A DNA stretch of 64,000 nucleotides from an uncultured Collinsella sp. GTDB lineage: Bacteria > Actinomycetota > Coriobacteriia > Coriobacteriales > Coriobacteriaceae. Location: NCBI GenBank assembly GCA_900552385.1, contig URZI01000001.1, forward strand, positions 237,919 to 301,918, read 5' to 3'. Made by a program: the position numbers and the translations under genes. Of the stretch, positions 56,608 through 64,000 are shown piece by piece (the first letter of the stretch is position 1; every line of letters begins with the position of its first letter). The notes beneath the pieces were generated by a model that was not told the origin of the DNA, searched no databases, and saw nothing but the letters and a program-made list of their open reading frames with translations.

Positions 56608-56966
56608 CATCTGGTACCCCCGATGCCCGCGTAGAGCAGCGGCGTTCCAAGCAGCTCGCGGCGGACGGCGGCCTCCATGTCGCTGCGGTAGGTGCTGGCC
56701 CCTTCGGTACCGGGGTTCCACGAGAACGAGCCGACGGTAAAGCCGCCGCCCTCCATGATGCCGTCCGAGCATCCGTACGCGGCGTCGACCTCGCAGGCCG
56801 CCATGACCGCGCGCGCCCACTCCTCGGAGCCGTCCGGCTCGTTGGGGAAGATCAGGTCGCGCACGGCTGCCGTGGCGTGGGGGAGCGCCGCCTTGAACTC
56901 CTCGGCGGACAGCTCCCCGCGCCCGGCTGCCAGGTAGTCCTCGTAGGTCGGGGCTCTAGTTTCCAT
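56607..56966 (-). CDS. Phage head-tail connector (gp6-like)
   Basis: 119 residues from ATG 56966; another ATG lies directly before it at 56969. YEDYLAAGRGELSAEEFKAALPHATAAVRDLIFPNEPDGSEEWARAVMAACEVDAAYG and SFSWNPGTEGASTYRSDMEAAVRRELLGTPLLYAGI match the all-helical connector that docks on the portal. It overlaps the end of the 51-residue gene by 11 bases. Confidence 0.72.
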   Translation of the reverse strand: METRAPTYEDYLAAGRGELSAEEFKAALPHATAAVRDLIFPNEPDGSEEWARAVMAACEVDAAYGCSDGIMEGGGFTVGSFSWNPGTEGASTYRSDMEAAVRRELLGTPLLYAGIGGTR

Positions 56967-57111
56967 CATCCTCGGCCGCCTCGGGCTTTTCCGCCTTGCC
57001 CTTGGCGGGCTGCTCGTCTGCGGCCTTCGCCTCGGGCTTTTCCGCCTTGCCCTTGGCGGGCTTGGCCTTCTTCGGGGCCTCCTTCTCGAAGGCCAGTCCA
57101 ACGGTGCGCAT
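56956..57111 (-). CDS. Small charged phage protein with duplicated PAKGKAEKPEA motif
   Basis: 51 residues from ATG 57111, with AGGAGG at 57123-57118. After LAFEKEAPKK the sequence holds two copies of PAKGKAEKPEA (a 33-base direct repeat around 56980-57063) and an acidic end, AAEDDGN. It follows the major capsid gene by 14 bases. Small, low-complexity proteins at this place may be head decoration or connector parts; no function can be assigned. Confidence 0.65.
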   Translation of the reverse strand: MRTVGLAFEKEAPKKAKPAKGKAEKPEAKAADEQPAKGKAEKPEAAEDDGN

Positions 57112-57125
57112 GTCGTGCCTCCTTC

Positions 57126-58007
57126 CTACGCAGCCTTCATGCCTGCGGTGATGTAGTGCGCCAGGTTCTCGCGCACGCCGCACACGCCGTACTTGCGGTA
57201 CTTGAACAGGTGGCCGAAGCCCTGCTGGTTGTCTTCGGCGTCGATGACCTTGCCGTGCGCGAAGTTCCAGCGCAGCACCACGGCGTCCTTGTGGACGATA
57301 AGGAAGTTCATGTCCACCGCGCCGGTGCCCTTCTTGTAGTGGCCGATCTCCTCGTCCTTGGTGGTACCGTCCAAAAGGTCGATGGCGCTGTAGAAGCGGG
57401 ACTGCGGCACCTTCACGATGGAGGAGAAGCCGTCCAGCGCCTCGCGGGACTTGGTGGTGTCCAGGTCCTTCACCATACCCAGCAGGGTGGGGGTGATGAA
57501 CAGCACGCGGCCCTCTTCCGGCACCTCCTTCTCGTCCATGTCGCACATGGCGGCGTTCAGGCCCTTGAGCATGTCCGCGCCGTCGGCGTAGGTCTTCTGC
57601 TCCTTGGTGATGCCTGTGCCCGCGCACAGCGTGGAGAACACGAACGCGTCTCCCTCGGGCACCACCTTGGTGCGGTTGAAGTGCGCGGCGGCGTTGCCGA
57701 ACGCCAGGTTGAAGGACTGGGCGTCCACCTTCTGGTCGATTTCCAGGATGGTGCCGCGGTCGTAGTTGGCGCTGATGGGCTTCCAGGTCAGGGACGCGCC
57801 GCTGTTCTGGGGCAGTCGCCCGTTTGCCTGCACGTCTCCCAGGCCGCCCATGGAGTAGACGGGGTAGTAGAACTCGCCCAGCTGCTCCATCTGCGCGATG
57901 TTGCCCTGCGGCGCGGCACTCTCCAGCACGGCGGTCAGGGATTCCTTGCGGTACGCCTCCATGAGCACGTTCTCGTAGCCCTTGGGCAGTTCGATGCTGT
58001 TTGGCAT
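57126..58007 (-). CDS. Phage major capsid protein
   Basis: 293 residues. N-terminus SIELPKGYENVLMEAYRKESLTAVLESAAPQGNIAQMEQLGEFYYPVYSMGGLGD and the core GRVLFITPTLLGMVKDLDTTKSREALDGFSSIVKVPQSRFYSAIDLLDG, FLIVHKDAVVLRWNFAHGKVIDAEDNQQGFGHLFKYRKYGVCGVRENLAHYI are those of an HK97-fold capsid protein of the kind encoded after a separate scaffold gene. It directly follows the scaffold gene (3 bases). Confidence 0.88.
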   Translation of the reverse strand: MPNSIELPKGYENVLMEAYRKESLTAVLESAAPQGNIAQMEQLGEFYYPVYSMGGLGDVQANGRLPQNSGASLTWKPISANYDRGTILEIDQKVDAQSFNLAFGNAAAHFNRTKVVPEGDAFVFSTLCAGTGITKEQKTYADGADMLKGLNAAMCDMDEKEVPEEGRVLFITPTLLGMVKDLDTTKSREALDGFSSIVKVPQSRFYSAIDLLDGTTKDEEIGHYKKGTGAVDMNFLIVHKDAVVLRWNFAHGKVIDAEDNQQGFGHLFKYRKYGVCGVRENLAHYITAGMKAA

Positions 58008-58010
58008 GAT

Positions 58011-58568
58011 TTACTCCTTTGAAGATTCGTCGGTGAGTCCGAAAGCTGCGCGGAAGTCGGCCAGGCCGTCGGGGCCTGCGCCACCCTTGGGGTCGCCGCC
58101 CGCGCTCTCGCGGGGCTGGTCGGTGAACATGTAGGCGTTGTCCTTCTTCAGGGCCTCGAAGTCGATGCCCGTGAGGTTGCCCTGCTCGTCCAGCTTCGCG
58201 TCGGCGATGTTCGGGATGATCGCGCGCGCCGCCTTGGCGTTGCGCACCCCCATCTGCGCCAGCTTGGTGTCGATGGCGAAGTCGCGGCGCATGTCGGCCT
58301 CGCGCTTCTCGGCGTCGGCCTTGTACGCCTCGTTGTCGGCCTTGGCCTTGTCGAGCGCGGCCTGCAGCTCCTCGGCGTTGCCCGCCTTGGAGGTGAACTC
58401 CTCGATCTGCTTGTCGCGCTGCTCCAGTTCGGCCTTGAGGGCCTTCACCTGCTCCTGGTACTCGTCGGTCTCGCGCTTGTACTTCGCGTAGGACACGACC
58501 TCCTTCTGGGGCTCGGTGCCCTGGCCTTCGCCGCCCTCGTTTCCCTTGGGCTTGTTGTCTTCAGCCAT
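58011..58568 (-). CDS. Phage scaffold protein (GP20-like)
   Basis: 185 residues. A disordered N-terminus rich in Glu/Gly/Gln is followed by a long coiled coil (YAKYKRETDEYQEQVKALKAELEQRDKQIEEFTSKAGNAEELQAALDKAKADNEAYKADAEKREADMRRDFAIDTKLAQMGVRNAKAARAIIPNIADAKLDEQGNLTGIDFEALKKDNAYMF) that matches the phage minor structural GP20/scaffold family. It shapes the procapsid and is then lost. GGATCG-type end not seen; the gene directly precedes the capsid gene. Confidence 0.85.
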   Translation of the reverse strand: MAEDNKPKGNEGGEGQGTEPQKEVVSYAKYKRETDEYQEQVKALKAELEQRDKQIEEFTSKAGNAEELQAALDKAKADNEAYKADAEKREADMRRDFAIDTKLAQMGVRNAKAARAIIPNIADAKLDEQGNLTGIDFEALKKDNAYMFTDQPRESAGGDPKGGAGPDGLADFRAAFGLTDESSKE

Positions 58569-58683
58569 CGCTTGCTCCTTCCGTGTTTGGTTGTCGCGCT
58601 TCCCTGCGCGCTTGGATGGCCCACCGTTGTCGCCGTGGTCGCGTGCGGGGCCGTTGTCGCCGCCCCATCGCGTGGCCGCATCT

Positions 58684-58703
58684 TCCCCGAGGTGTCGCCA
58701 GGC
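58684..58703. repeat. Phage gene-boundary motif, copy 3
   Basis: TCCCCGAGGTGTCGCCAGGC followed by AAAAGAAAAG, shared with copy 1 (42978). It lies in the 201-bp gap between the 54-residue gene and the scaffold gene (58569-58769). The rest of the gap is GC-rich with no evident gene. Confidence 0.65.
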
Positions 58704-58736
58704 AAAAGAAAAGGCCGCCCGTTCGTGGGCGGCCTT
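58704..58736 (-). terminator. Terminator between the MuF/54-residue genes and the scaffold gene
   Basis: On the minus strand AAGGCCGCCC pairs with GGGCGGCCTT, followed by TTCTTTT. The scaffold-capsid genes downstream therefore need read-through or their own promoter. Confidence 0.85.
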
Positions 58737-58769
58737 GATGCCGTGTCGCTGTTCGGTTGTCGGTGATGC

Positions 58770-58934
58770 CTAGTGCATCAGGCCCTCGTCGCGTAGAACC
58801 TTGCGGCACTTGGCGAAAAGTTCCTCGCGTTCTTTTTCGCTCAGCTTCTCGTCCTCGCTCAACTCGGGCACGTGGTCGTCGATGACTAGAACCCAGTCCT
58901 CGGGGGTCACTTCTTTTTTGTCAGCCTGAACCAT
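58770..58934 (-). CDS. Small acidic phage protein
   Basis: 54 residues from ATG 58934, with AGGAGG four bases upstream, inside the end of the MuF gene (28-base overlap, another frame). MVQADKKEVTPEDWVLVIDDHVPELSEDEKLSEKEREELFAKCRKVLRDEGLMH is acidic and helical. If the C-terminal JAB-like part of the MuF protein acts as an effector, this could be an inhibitor made in the same transcript, but that is speculation. Confidence 0.6.
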   Translation of the reverse strand: MVQADKKEVTPEDWVLVIDDHVPELSEDEKLSEKEREELFAKCRKVLRDEGLMH

Positions 58935-60628
58935 TTCGCCTCCTCGTTCTGCTTGTAGAGCATTTCCGTCGTGTAGTGGTCGATGGCAGCGCCGCCCGCG
59001 TTCGGGTAAAGCGCCTTCATCTGCTGGCGTATTCTCTCGTACGCCTTCACCACGCCGGGGTCGTTCACCTTGATTTCGTAGATTGTACCATCGTGGCACG
59101 CCACCACTGAGCTGCGCACCCAGTCGTTTTCCGCCACCGTTCGAATGTCGGTCCACGACGGCGGCGAGCTCATGGGGTGGTTGTGGATCAGCACCACGCC
59201 GCCCTTGGTGCGCCTGCACGCCTCCACCTGCTTGGCGGTCAGGCCGCACGCCTGGCTCTTCAGGCCGTGCCCGAAGGTGTCGGTGACGCGCTCGCCCTTC
59301 TTCCACGACACGACGGACATGCGTTCGTAGCCCGTGCCGTCGCGGTCGCGCAGGATGCGGCGGCTTTCGGCGTACACGGCCTCGCTTGCGCGCTTCGGGA
59401 TGGGAAGGGACGCCACCTTGTCGTGGTAGGCCCTGCCGTTCACGGCGCGGCGGCTCACGTCTGCGGCGGTGCCCGCGCCCTTGCCCGGCATGAACTTCTC
59501 GCGCACCCAGGTCTTGTCCGTGGCAAGCGGGTAGATGCGCTCCTTCGATTCCACGGCGGCCTCGCGCGTGCGCTCGCGGGACAGGTAGGGATGGGCGGCT
59601 ATGTGCTCGCGCTGGCGCTTCTGCAGCTTGCCCAGGCGCAGGCGCTCCTTGGTGTTGTCGAGCCCGGCGGCCTCCAGGGCCGTTGCCTCGCGCTTGGCGG
59701 CGCGTATGCCGCGCTCAAGCTCGCGCTGCTTCTGCTCTGCCTGGTATCGCTCCTCGCGCTTCTCGTCGCCGCCATCTGGATCGCGCTCGTACCGCAGCTG
59801 CTGGCCCTCCACGTAGATGCCGAAGTCGTGCTTGCAGTTCGCGCCGCACAGGCCATCGACAGAGCCGTAGCCCGTCTCGCGGTAGAACGGCGGGTACTTC
59901 TTGGACTTGCCCGACAGACTGAACACGCGGCCCTGCCACTTGGCGTGGCTCTCGCGCGCCCCGCCGTGCGAGGAGGTCTGCACGAGGTCGTGCCCGGTCT
60001 CTTCAAGCAGCTCCAGCGTGTTGCGGCTGCCGGCCTGCACCGCCTGCGTGCGAATGTGGCGGCGCATGGCCACGTCCGCCTGCGCCCACGCCCCGCTCTT
60101 GTAGTCCACGACGGACACGCCGCGCCGCGCCAGCTTCAGCACGGCCTCGCGGGTGGCCTGCTCGTAGCCTGCCATGCCCGAGTTCACCCGAGCCACGGCC
60201 TGCGCCACGACTTCGAGGTAGGCGCGCTGCACGTTGGCGGGCATCTTCAGGTTGTCGCGGCTCACGACGTCCTGCACTCCCGCCGCCGTGGCCCGCGCTG
60301 AGTTGTGCAGCCTCCACTGCATCGTCTTGGACAGCGCGCCCATGGCCGTGCCCAGCGTGGCCAGGTCGGCCTCGGCGCTCTTGGCCACGGCCTCGGCCGC
60401 AGCCTTGGCAGCCTCGCGCGCGGCTCTGCGGCCCTCCTCGTTCATGGCCTTCTGCACGTCCTTGGCGGCAAGCGCCGCCTTGCGGGCGGCCTGCGAGTAG
60501 GCGCTGTCGCCCTCGAAGTCGATGGAGCCTATGAGCGCGGCGTAGATGCACACCAGGCGCAGGGTGTATTCGTCCATGGCCCCCTGCGCTGCGTCGGTGA
60601 AGTGCTCTATGTAGTCCGGCCCCAGCAT
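58907..60628 (-). CDS. Phage minor capsid protein (MuF type) with C-terminal JAB-like domain
   Basis: 573 residues from ATG 60628, overlapping the portal stop by one base. Residues about 1-330 are the minor-capsid-2/MuF part: helices, then SSHGGARESHAKWQGRVFSLSG...YPPFYRETGYGSVDGLCGANCKHDFGIYVEG. After a basic helical linker, residues about 445-550 hold GVVLIHNHPMSSPPSWTDIRTVAENDWVRSSVVACHDGTIYEI. Its HxH...S..D pattern recalls the zinc-binding JAMM motif of JAB/RadC-like peptidases, with one residue less between H and S. MuF proteins are packaged in the head, and C-terminal enzymatic domains are often delivered effectors. Confidence 0.78.
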   Translation of the reverse strand: MLGPDYIEHFTDAAQGAMDEYTLRLVCIYAALIGSIDFEGDSAYSQAARKAALAAKDVQKAMNEEGRRAAREAAKAAAEAVAKSAEADLATLGTAMGALSKTMQWRLHNSARATAAGVQDVVSRDNLKMPANVQRAYLEVVAQAVARVNSGMAGYEQATREAVLKLARRGVSVVDYKSGAWAQADVAMRRHIRTQAVQAGSRNTLELLEETGHDLVQTSSHGGARESHAKWQGRVFSLSGKSKKYPPFYRETGYGSVDGLCGANCKHDFGIYVEGQQLRYERDPDGGDEKREERYQAEQKQRELERGIRAAKREATALEAAGLDNTKERLRLGKLQKRQREHIAAHPYLSRERTREAAVESKERIYPLATDKTWVREKFMPGKGAGTAADVSRRAVNGRAYHDKVASLPIPKRASEAVYAESRRILRDRDGTGYERMSVVSWKKGERVTDTFGHGLKSQACGLTAKQVEACRRTKGGVVLIHNHPMSSPPSWTDIRTVAENDWVRSSVVACHDGTIYEIKVNDPGVVKAYERIRQQMKALYPNAGGAAIDHYTTEMLYKQNEEAKWFRLTKKK

Positions 60629-62142
60629 CAGGCGAGCCCGTCGCCCAGCATGTCGAACGCGCCGCCCTGCTGCTCGGGCACGTTGGCCTTGGCCTCGTTG
60701 CTGGTCTCGCCGTAGAAGCGGCGGCGGTACTCCCACGGGGCCATGATGCCCGCGCCGACCTCGCTCATGGCCATCTCGCGCGCGCTCTGCGTGTCGCTGA
60801 TGATGGAGTCGTCGAAGTCCACGGTGACGTCGCCGTAGGGCACAGCCTCGCCCTTGATGCTGCGGCACGCGTCGGCCATGCCGTTCACGAGGCGCACGAT
60901 GGACTTGCGCAGGGCGTTCTCGTGCCGGTGGATGGATCGCATCAGCTGCGAGTTGTCGGCCGCCACCTCCTTGGCGGTCTTCAGGCCCGTGTGCGACTCC
61001 CAGGAGAAGTAGCCGTTGCCGAAGCCGCACGCCACCGACAGCAGGCGCAGGCCCGTGTTGATGGCGCTGGCGTTCTCGTCGGCCTTGAGGTCGCTCTGAA
61101 CGGTCTGAATCTTGGCCGACCCCTCGTCGCCGGGGTTCATGCTGAAGATGGTGTCGTCGGCCTCGCCGAAGGCGTAGTAGGTCTTCGTGAGGCTGCCGTC
61201 CGGCCCCTTGTCGGTCTTGGACTCTATGAGGGTCTTGTCCACGAACGTGCGCGGGCGGCCCACGCGAATGTGGTCGAGCAGGGAGGTGGCGGCCTCGTCG
61301 ACCACCTTCATGGCCCCCACGGCGTTGCAGTACACGCTCGCGCCCATCGCGCAGTAGTCGTAGAAGCGGTTCGACACGGCGGGGCGCACCAGCGCGAAAA
61401 GCGGGCGGGTGCAGCGCGTGTCCATGTCGGCGCTGATGCCCTCGACCGTCACCTGCTTGTGCGTCTTGGTGTCGAACAGCTGCGTGAGGATGTGGTAGGT
61501 GCCGCCCTTGAGCACGTGGGCCTGGCACTGGTCGTAGTCGCGCCCGGCGACCTCCACGCGGCCCACGAACGCGCACTGCGTGCAGTCGTCGGCGCTCCAC
61601 GTGAGCGGGACTATCTGCGTGGCGTCGTAGCGCACGATGCGCAGCTCGGCGTCGGGCGTGTAGGCGCTGTCGGTCACGCCTCGCGGCTCGATGACCCACG
61701 CGCCCGTGCCCATGGCGAACGCGCGGGCTATGAAGTCGGCGTTGTCCATGGCGAACGATGTGGGCGCGTCGCCGTCCTCTGTCGGCTGCGGCGCGGCCTG
61801 GCCGTCCTCGTGCCCCTCGTCGCCGACGCCGCCCGTCGCCTTGGGGTTGGCGAAGTAGCGCGCCATCCAGGCGCGGCGCTCGTCGCTCGTGCTGGAGATG
61901 ATCGTGCTCTCGTTCATGAGCAGACTGGCCCACTCGTCGGCCACGAGCGCCGCCGGGTGCAGGCTGGCGCGCTCGCGCTTGTACACGCGGAAGCCGCGCC
62001 GCTCGCTGTAGTGGTACCAGCCGTTGTTCGCCGCGAACCAGCCGAACCAGACGCCCACCATGCCCTGCATGCGGGTGTCCGGCTGGTATCCCATGCGGCG
62101 CAGCCACGCCTCGGCGTAGCCCGTGTTGCCTCGCTTCTCCAT
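60628..62142 (-). CDS. Phage portal protein (SPP1 gp6-like)
   Basis: 504 residues from ATG 62142, overlapping the large terminase stop (TGATG). Sequence landmarks are WFGWFAANNGWYHYSERRGFRVYKRERASLHPAALVADEWASLLMNEST, RVGRPRTFVDKTLIESK, DENASAINTGLRLLSVACGFGNGYFSWE and AREMAMSEVGAGIMAPWEYRRRFYGETSNEA. It forms the dodecameric channel through which DNA enters and leaves the head. Position between large terminase and MuF protein is standard. Confidence 0.88.
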   Translation of the reverse strand: MEKRGNTGYAEAWLRRMGYQPDTRMQGMVGVWFGWFAANNGWYHYSERRGFRVYKRERASLHPAALVADEWASLLMNESTIISSTSDERRAWMARYFANPKATGGVGDEGHEDGQAAPQPTEDGDAPTSFAMDNADFIARAFAMGTGAWVIEPRGVTDSAYTPDAELRIVRYDATQIVPLTWSADDCTQCAFVGRVEVAGRDYDQCQAHVLKGGTYHILTQLFDTKTHKQVTVEGISADMDTRCTRPLFALVRPAVSNRFYDYCAMGASVYCNAVGAMKVVDEAATSLLDHIRVGRPRTFVDKTLIESKTDKGPDGSLTKTYYAFGEADDTIFSMNPGDEGSAKIQTVQSDLKADENASAINTGLRLLSVACGFGNGYFSWESHTGLKTAKEVAADNSQLMRSIHRHENALRKSIVRLVNGMADACRSIKGEAVPYGDVTVDFDDSIISDTQSAREMAMSEVGAGIMAPWEYRRRFYGETSNEAKANVPEQQGGAFDMLGDGLA

Positions 62143-63425
62143 CAGAGGTTGCTCCTTATCCACAGTCCTGCGGCGTAGCCCGCCGCGTCTATCGCGTCGT
62201 CGTTCACCTTCGGCAGTGTCTCGGTTATGTCGCCCTGCCCGTTCGACACGTACTCGAACTCGGGGAACTCCTTGGCGGCGAGCGGGCAGCGGTCGGGGTC
62301 GATTACTATGCGCGTAAGGTTCTGCATCCACCTGATGCGGCTCTTGGGCGCGTTCAGGCCCTGCTTGAGCGACTTCTGCGCGCCGATGCCCTGCTCCTGG
62401 TAGTAGAGGATCATGCCGCGCGCCGCGCTGTCGCACCACACGTCGGCGGCGGGGTCCTCGGCCGCCTGCAGCTTGGCCGCCACCAGCTCGGCGGTCTTGA
62501 CGTCGATGGCGTCGGTGCCCTGGCGGCTCTCCTCGTCCAGCAGGTACAGCACGCGCTCGTTCTCGTCGTAGCCCGCCTCCATGAACACCCAGGGGTGCAC
62601 GCTGCCTGCGTCCACGCCGAACGAGCGCAGCGAGATGGACGCGCGCTCCTCGTCCGTTATGGGGCGTATGTCCAGCAGCTCGTCGGGGAACACCTCGGAG
62701 CCCGTGCCGATGACCTCGCCGAGCCATTGCCAGCGGTAGGAGTCGGGCGTCTTGCGGCGGCTGCGCTCGGCCTCCGCCAGCGCCGCGGCGCTTATCCACT
62801 CGGGGTGCTCGTCTATGACGTCCAGGTACGTGGTGTGGCATATGAAGCGCCCGTCCTCGCCCGGGTGGGCCTCCAGGTCGCGCGCCTCCTTGTTCACCCA
62901 GTTGCGAGCCGAGCGGGGAGGGTTGTAGCTGTAGAACACCCAGAACATGTCGCCGCCGCGCAGGAACGTGGCCAGCACGCTGCGCACCTCGTCCATGCCG
63001 TCGAACTCGTCTACCTCCTCGAACCACACCACGGCGCAGTAGCCGGTGCGGAACTTCGCGGACTTCAGCTTCTTCGGCTTGTCGCATCCCACAAAGCGTA
63101 TGACCTGCCCGGTGGGGCGGTACGTCACCTCCATGGGGGACAGGCCGAAGTCGAACAGGTGCGCCACGCCCAGCACGTCGCACGCCCAGCCTATCTGCTC
63201 GTACACGGACGTGCGCAGCGTGTTGCCGACCTTGCGCAGCACGACGGCGTTGGCCTCCGGGTTGAGCATGATCAGCAGCACGATGGCGATGGATATGAAC
63301 GACGACTTGGTGGAGTTGCGCCCGCCCTTGAACCAGTAGTGCGTGAACTCGTGCGCCTTGATGGAGCGCCACACGCCGGCGAACACGGAGGCCACGACGT
63401 CCGAGAGCCTAACCGAGGTCGTCAA
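62142..63425 (-). CDS. Phage terminase large subunit (PBSX/SPP1 type)
   Basis: 427 residues. The ATPase part has a Walker-A-like FKGGRNSTKSS, VVLRKVGNTLRTSVYEQIGWACDVLGV and the Walker-B CAVVWFEEVDEFDG. The RNase-H-fold nuclease follows with FGVDAGSVHPWVFMEAGYDENERVLYLLDEES, WCDSAARGMILYY and NDDAIDAAGYA, providing three acidic metal ligands. It cuts and translocates phage DNA into the prohead. It overlaps the small subunit by 17 bases. Confidence 0.93.
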   Translation of the reverse strand: MTTSVRLSDVVASVFAGVWRSIKAHEFTHYWFKGGRNSTKSSFISIAIVLLIMLNPEANAVVLRKVGNTLRTSVYEQIGWACDVLGVAHLFDFGLSPMEVTYRPTGQVIRFVGCDKPKKLKSAKFRTGYCAVVWFEEVDEFDGMDEVRSVLATFLRGGDMFWVFYSYNPPRSARNWVNKEARDLEAHPGEDGRFICHTTYLDVIDEHPEWISAAALAEAERSRRKTPDSYRWQWLGEVIGTGSEVFPDELLDIRPITDEERASISLRSFGVDAGSVHPWVFMEAGYDENERVLYLLDEESRQGTDAIDVKTAELVAAKLQAAEDPAADVWCDSAARGMILYYQEQGIGAQKSLKQGLNAPKSRIRWMQNLTRIVIDPDRCPLAAKEFPEFEYVSNGQGDITETLPKVNDDAIDAAGYAAGLWIRSNL

Positions 63426-63840
63426 CGATGGTCACCCCCGCCTCCGCCATGGCGGCCTTCGCGCCGTCCACGCCGAACATGTCGTTGAGCAGCTTCACGC
63501 TCTCGGTTATGGCCAGGCGCGCGTCGCCGTTGATGCTGCCCTCGGCAGCCTGGCGGCGGAAGATGGGCAGCGCGCCGTCCAGCACCTCGAACAGCGGGGC
63601 GGCCGCGTCCTGCAGCTCCCAGCGGCAGTCCCTGGCGGCCGCGTCGCGGATTTCCTGGATTCTGTGCGCGATTCGTGGGTCGCGCATCAGCTTGGAGGCG
63701 GCGCAGCTTATCGAGTTGTAGTTCATGCGCTTGCAGTCGTAGGCCGCGCGGTACGCGTCCTGCTGCTTGGCGCGGGGCTTGGCCATCTCGCGGGCGAACG
63801 CCTCCTGCTTCGCCGTGAGCGGCTTGTCCTTCTTGGGCAC
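63409..63840 (-). CDS. Phage terminase small subunit
   Basis: 143 residues. A basic N-terminal helix-turn-helix (KDKPLTAKQEAFAREMAKPRAKQQDAYRAAYDCKRMNYNSISCAASKLMRDPRIAHRIQEIR) matches the Terminase_2 family that recognises the packaging site. The rest is a helical oligomerisation part. It overlaps the large subunit, with which it forms the packaging motor. Confidence 0.9.
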   Translation of the reverse strand: MPKKDKPLTAKQEAFAREMAKPRAKQQDAYRAAYDCKRMNYNSISCAASKLMRDPRIAHRIQEIRDAAARDCRWELQDAAAPLFEVLDGALPIFRRQAAEGSINGDARLAITESVKLLNDMFGVDGAKAAMAEAGVTIVDDLG

Positions 63841-63869
63841 CTGCGGCCTCCTTCCTGATTAGTTTCGCG

Positions 63870-64000
63870 CTAGCCAAGCGACGCGATCACATCGCGCTCG
63901 CGCGGCGAAAGCGCGAAACGCTCTGCGGCTGCACGCTCTGCGGCTGCACGCTCTGCGGCTGCACGCTCTGCGGCTGCACGCTCTGCGGCTGCACGCTCTG
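63870..64000 (-). CDS. C-terminal end of an unknown phage protein with (ERAAA)n repeats (truncated by window edge)
   Basis: The minus-strand frame is open from the window edge to TAG at 63872-63870. The visible residues are tandem copies of Glu-Arg-Ala-Ala-Ala followed by ERFALSPRERDVIASLG. The repeat would form a rigid helix. The end SPRERDVIASL resembles the first helix of LuxR/sigma-type DNA-binding domains, but too little is visible. It lies 30 bases before the small terminase gene. Confidence 0.6.
   Translation of the reverse strand, partial: ERAAAERAAAERAAAERAAAERAAAERFALSPRERDVIASLG
63921..64000. repeat. 15-bp tandem repeat running off the window
   Basis: Five full identical copies of CTCTGCGGCTGCACG and part of a sixth. 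The unit length is a multiple of three, so copy-number change would alter only the length of the encoded ERAAA helix. Confidence 0.9.

Overview
The window looks like a chromosome segment of a GC-rich gut actinomycete of the class Coriobacteriia, probably Collinsella or a close relative. This is inferred from the codon style, the GlnR-like regulator beside glnA, the GatCAB operon, the class C sortase pilus locus and the families of short intergenic palindromes. No database was searched. About 41 kb of host genes is followed, just downstream of the tmRNA gene ssrA, by about 23 kb of a prophage that runs off the right edge.

Host part, left to right: the 3' end of a LacI-type regulator; an antitoxin-like domain fused to a nucleotidyltransferase; glnA with an orphan GlnR-like regulator; an HtrA-type protease; ligA; a MATE exporter with its MerR regulator (convergent with ligA); a gene with a DUF559-like nuclease domain bracketed by two copies of a 65-bp palindrome; moaA and a moaC-mobB fusion; an MFS transporter; a HAD phosphatase; a sortase-assembled pilus locus with three LPxTG-type surface proteins (the first carrying a coding G9 tract), two tandem copies of a LexA-box/small-membrane-peptide unit, and a class C sortase; gatCAB; a DUF4143 ATPase; an AraC regulator divergent from a pair of half-size ABC transporters (YbtPQ-like layout); a small membrane protein with a P1B-type ATPase (PacL/Ctp-like layout); a VapBC-like pair; one unknown gene; and ssrA.

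The prophage is read on the minus strand. From right to left the order is: a partial (ERAAA)n protein, small and large terminase, portal, MuF-type minor capsid protein with a JAB-like C-terminus, scaffold, major capsid, connector and tail-completion genes, tail tube with an Ig-like domain, tail chaperones, tape measure, distal tail, tail-tip protein, BppU-like baseplate protein, a variable receptor-binding protein, a diversity-generating retroelement (DGR), then small membrane proteins, holin and amidase. This is a siphovirus-type long-tailed phage.

The strongest unusual system is the DGR. It comprises a target gene with a 129-bp variable repeat (45428-45556), an Avd-like gene, an identical-length template repeat (44690-44818) and a YMDD reverse transcriptase. 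The two repeats differ at 10 positions, and every one is an adenine of the template coding strand. Other items to follow up are the duplicated SOS-type small-peptide locus between the pilins and the sortase, the phase-variable G9 tract in the first pilus protein, and several inverted-repeat elements of unknown origin.
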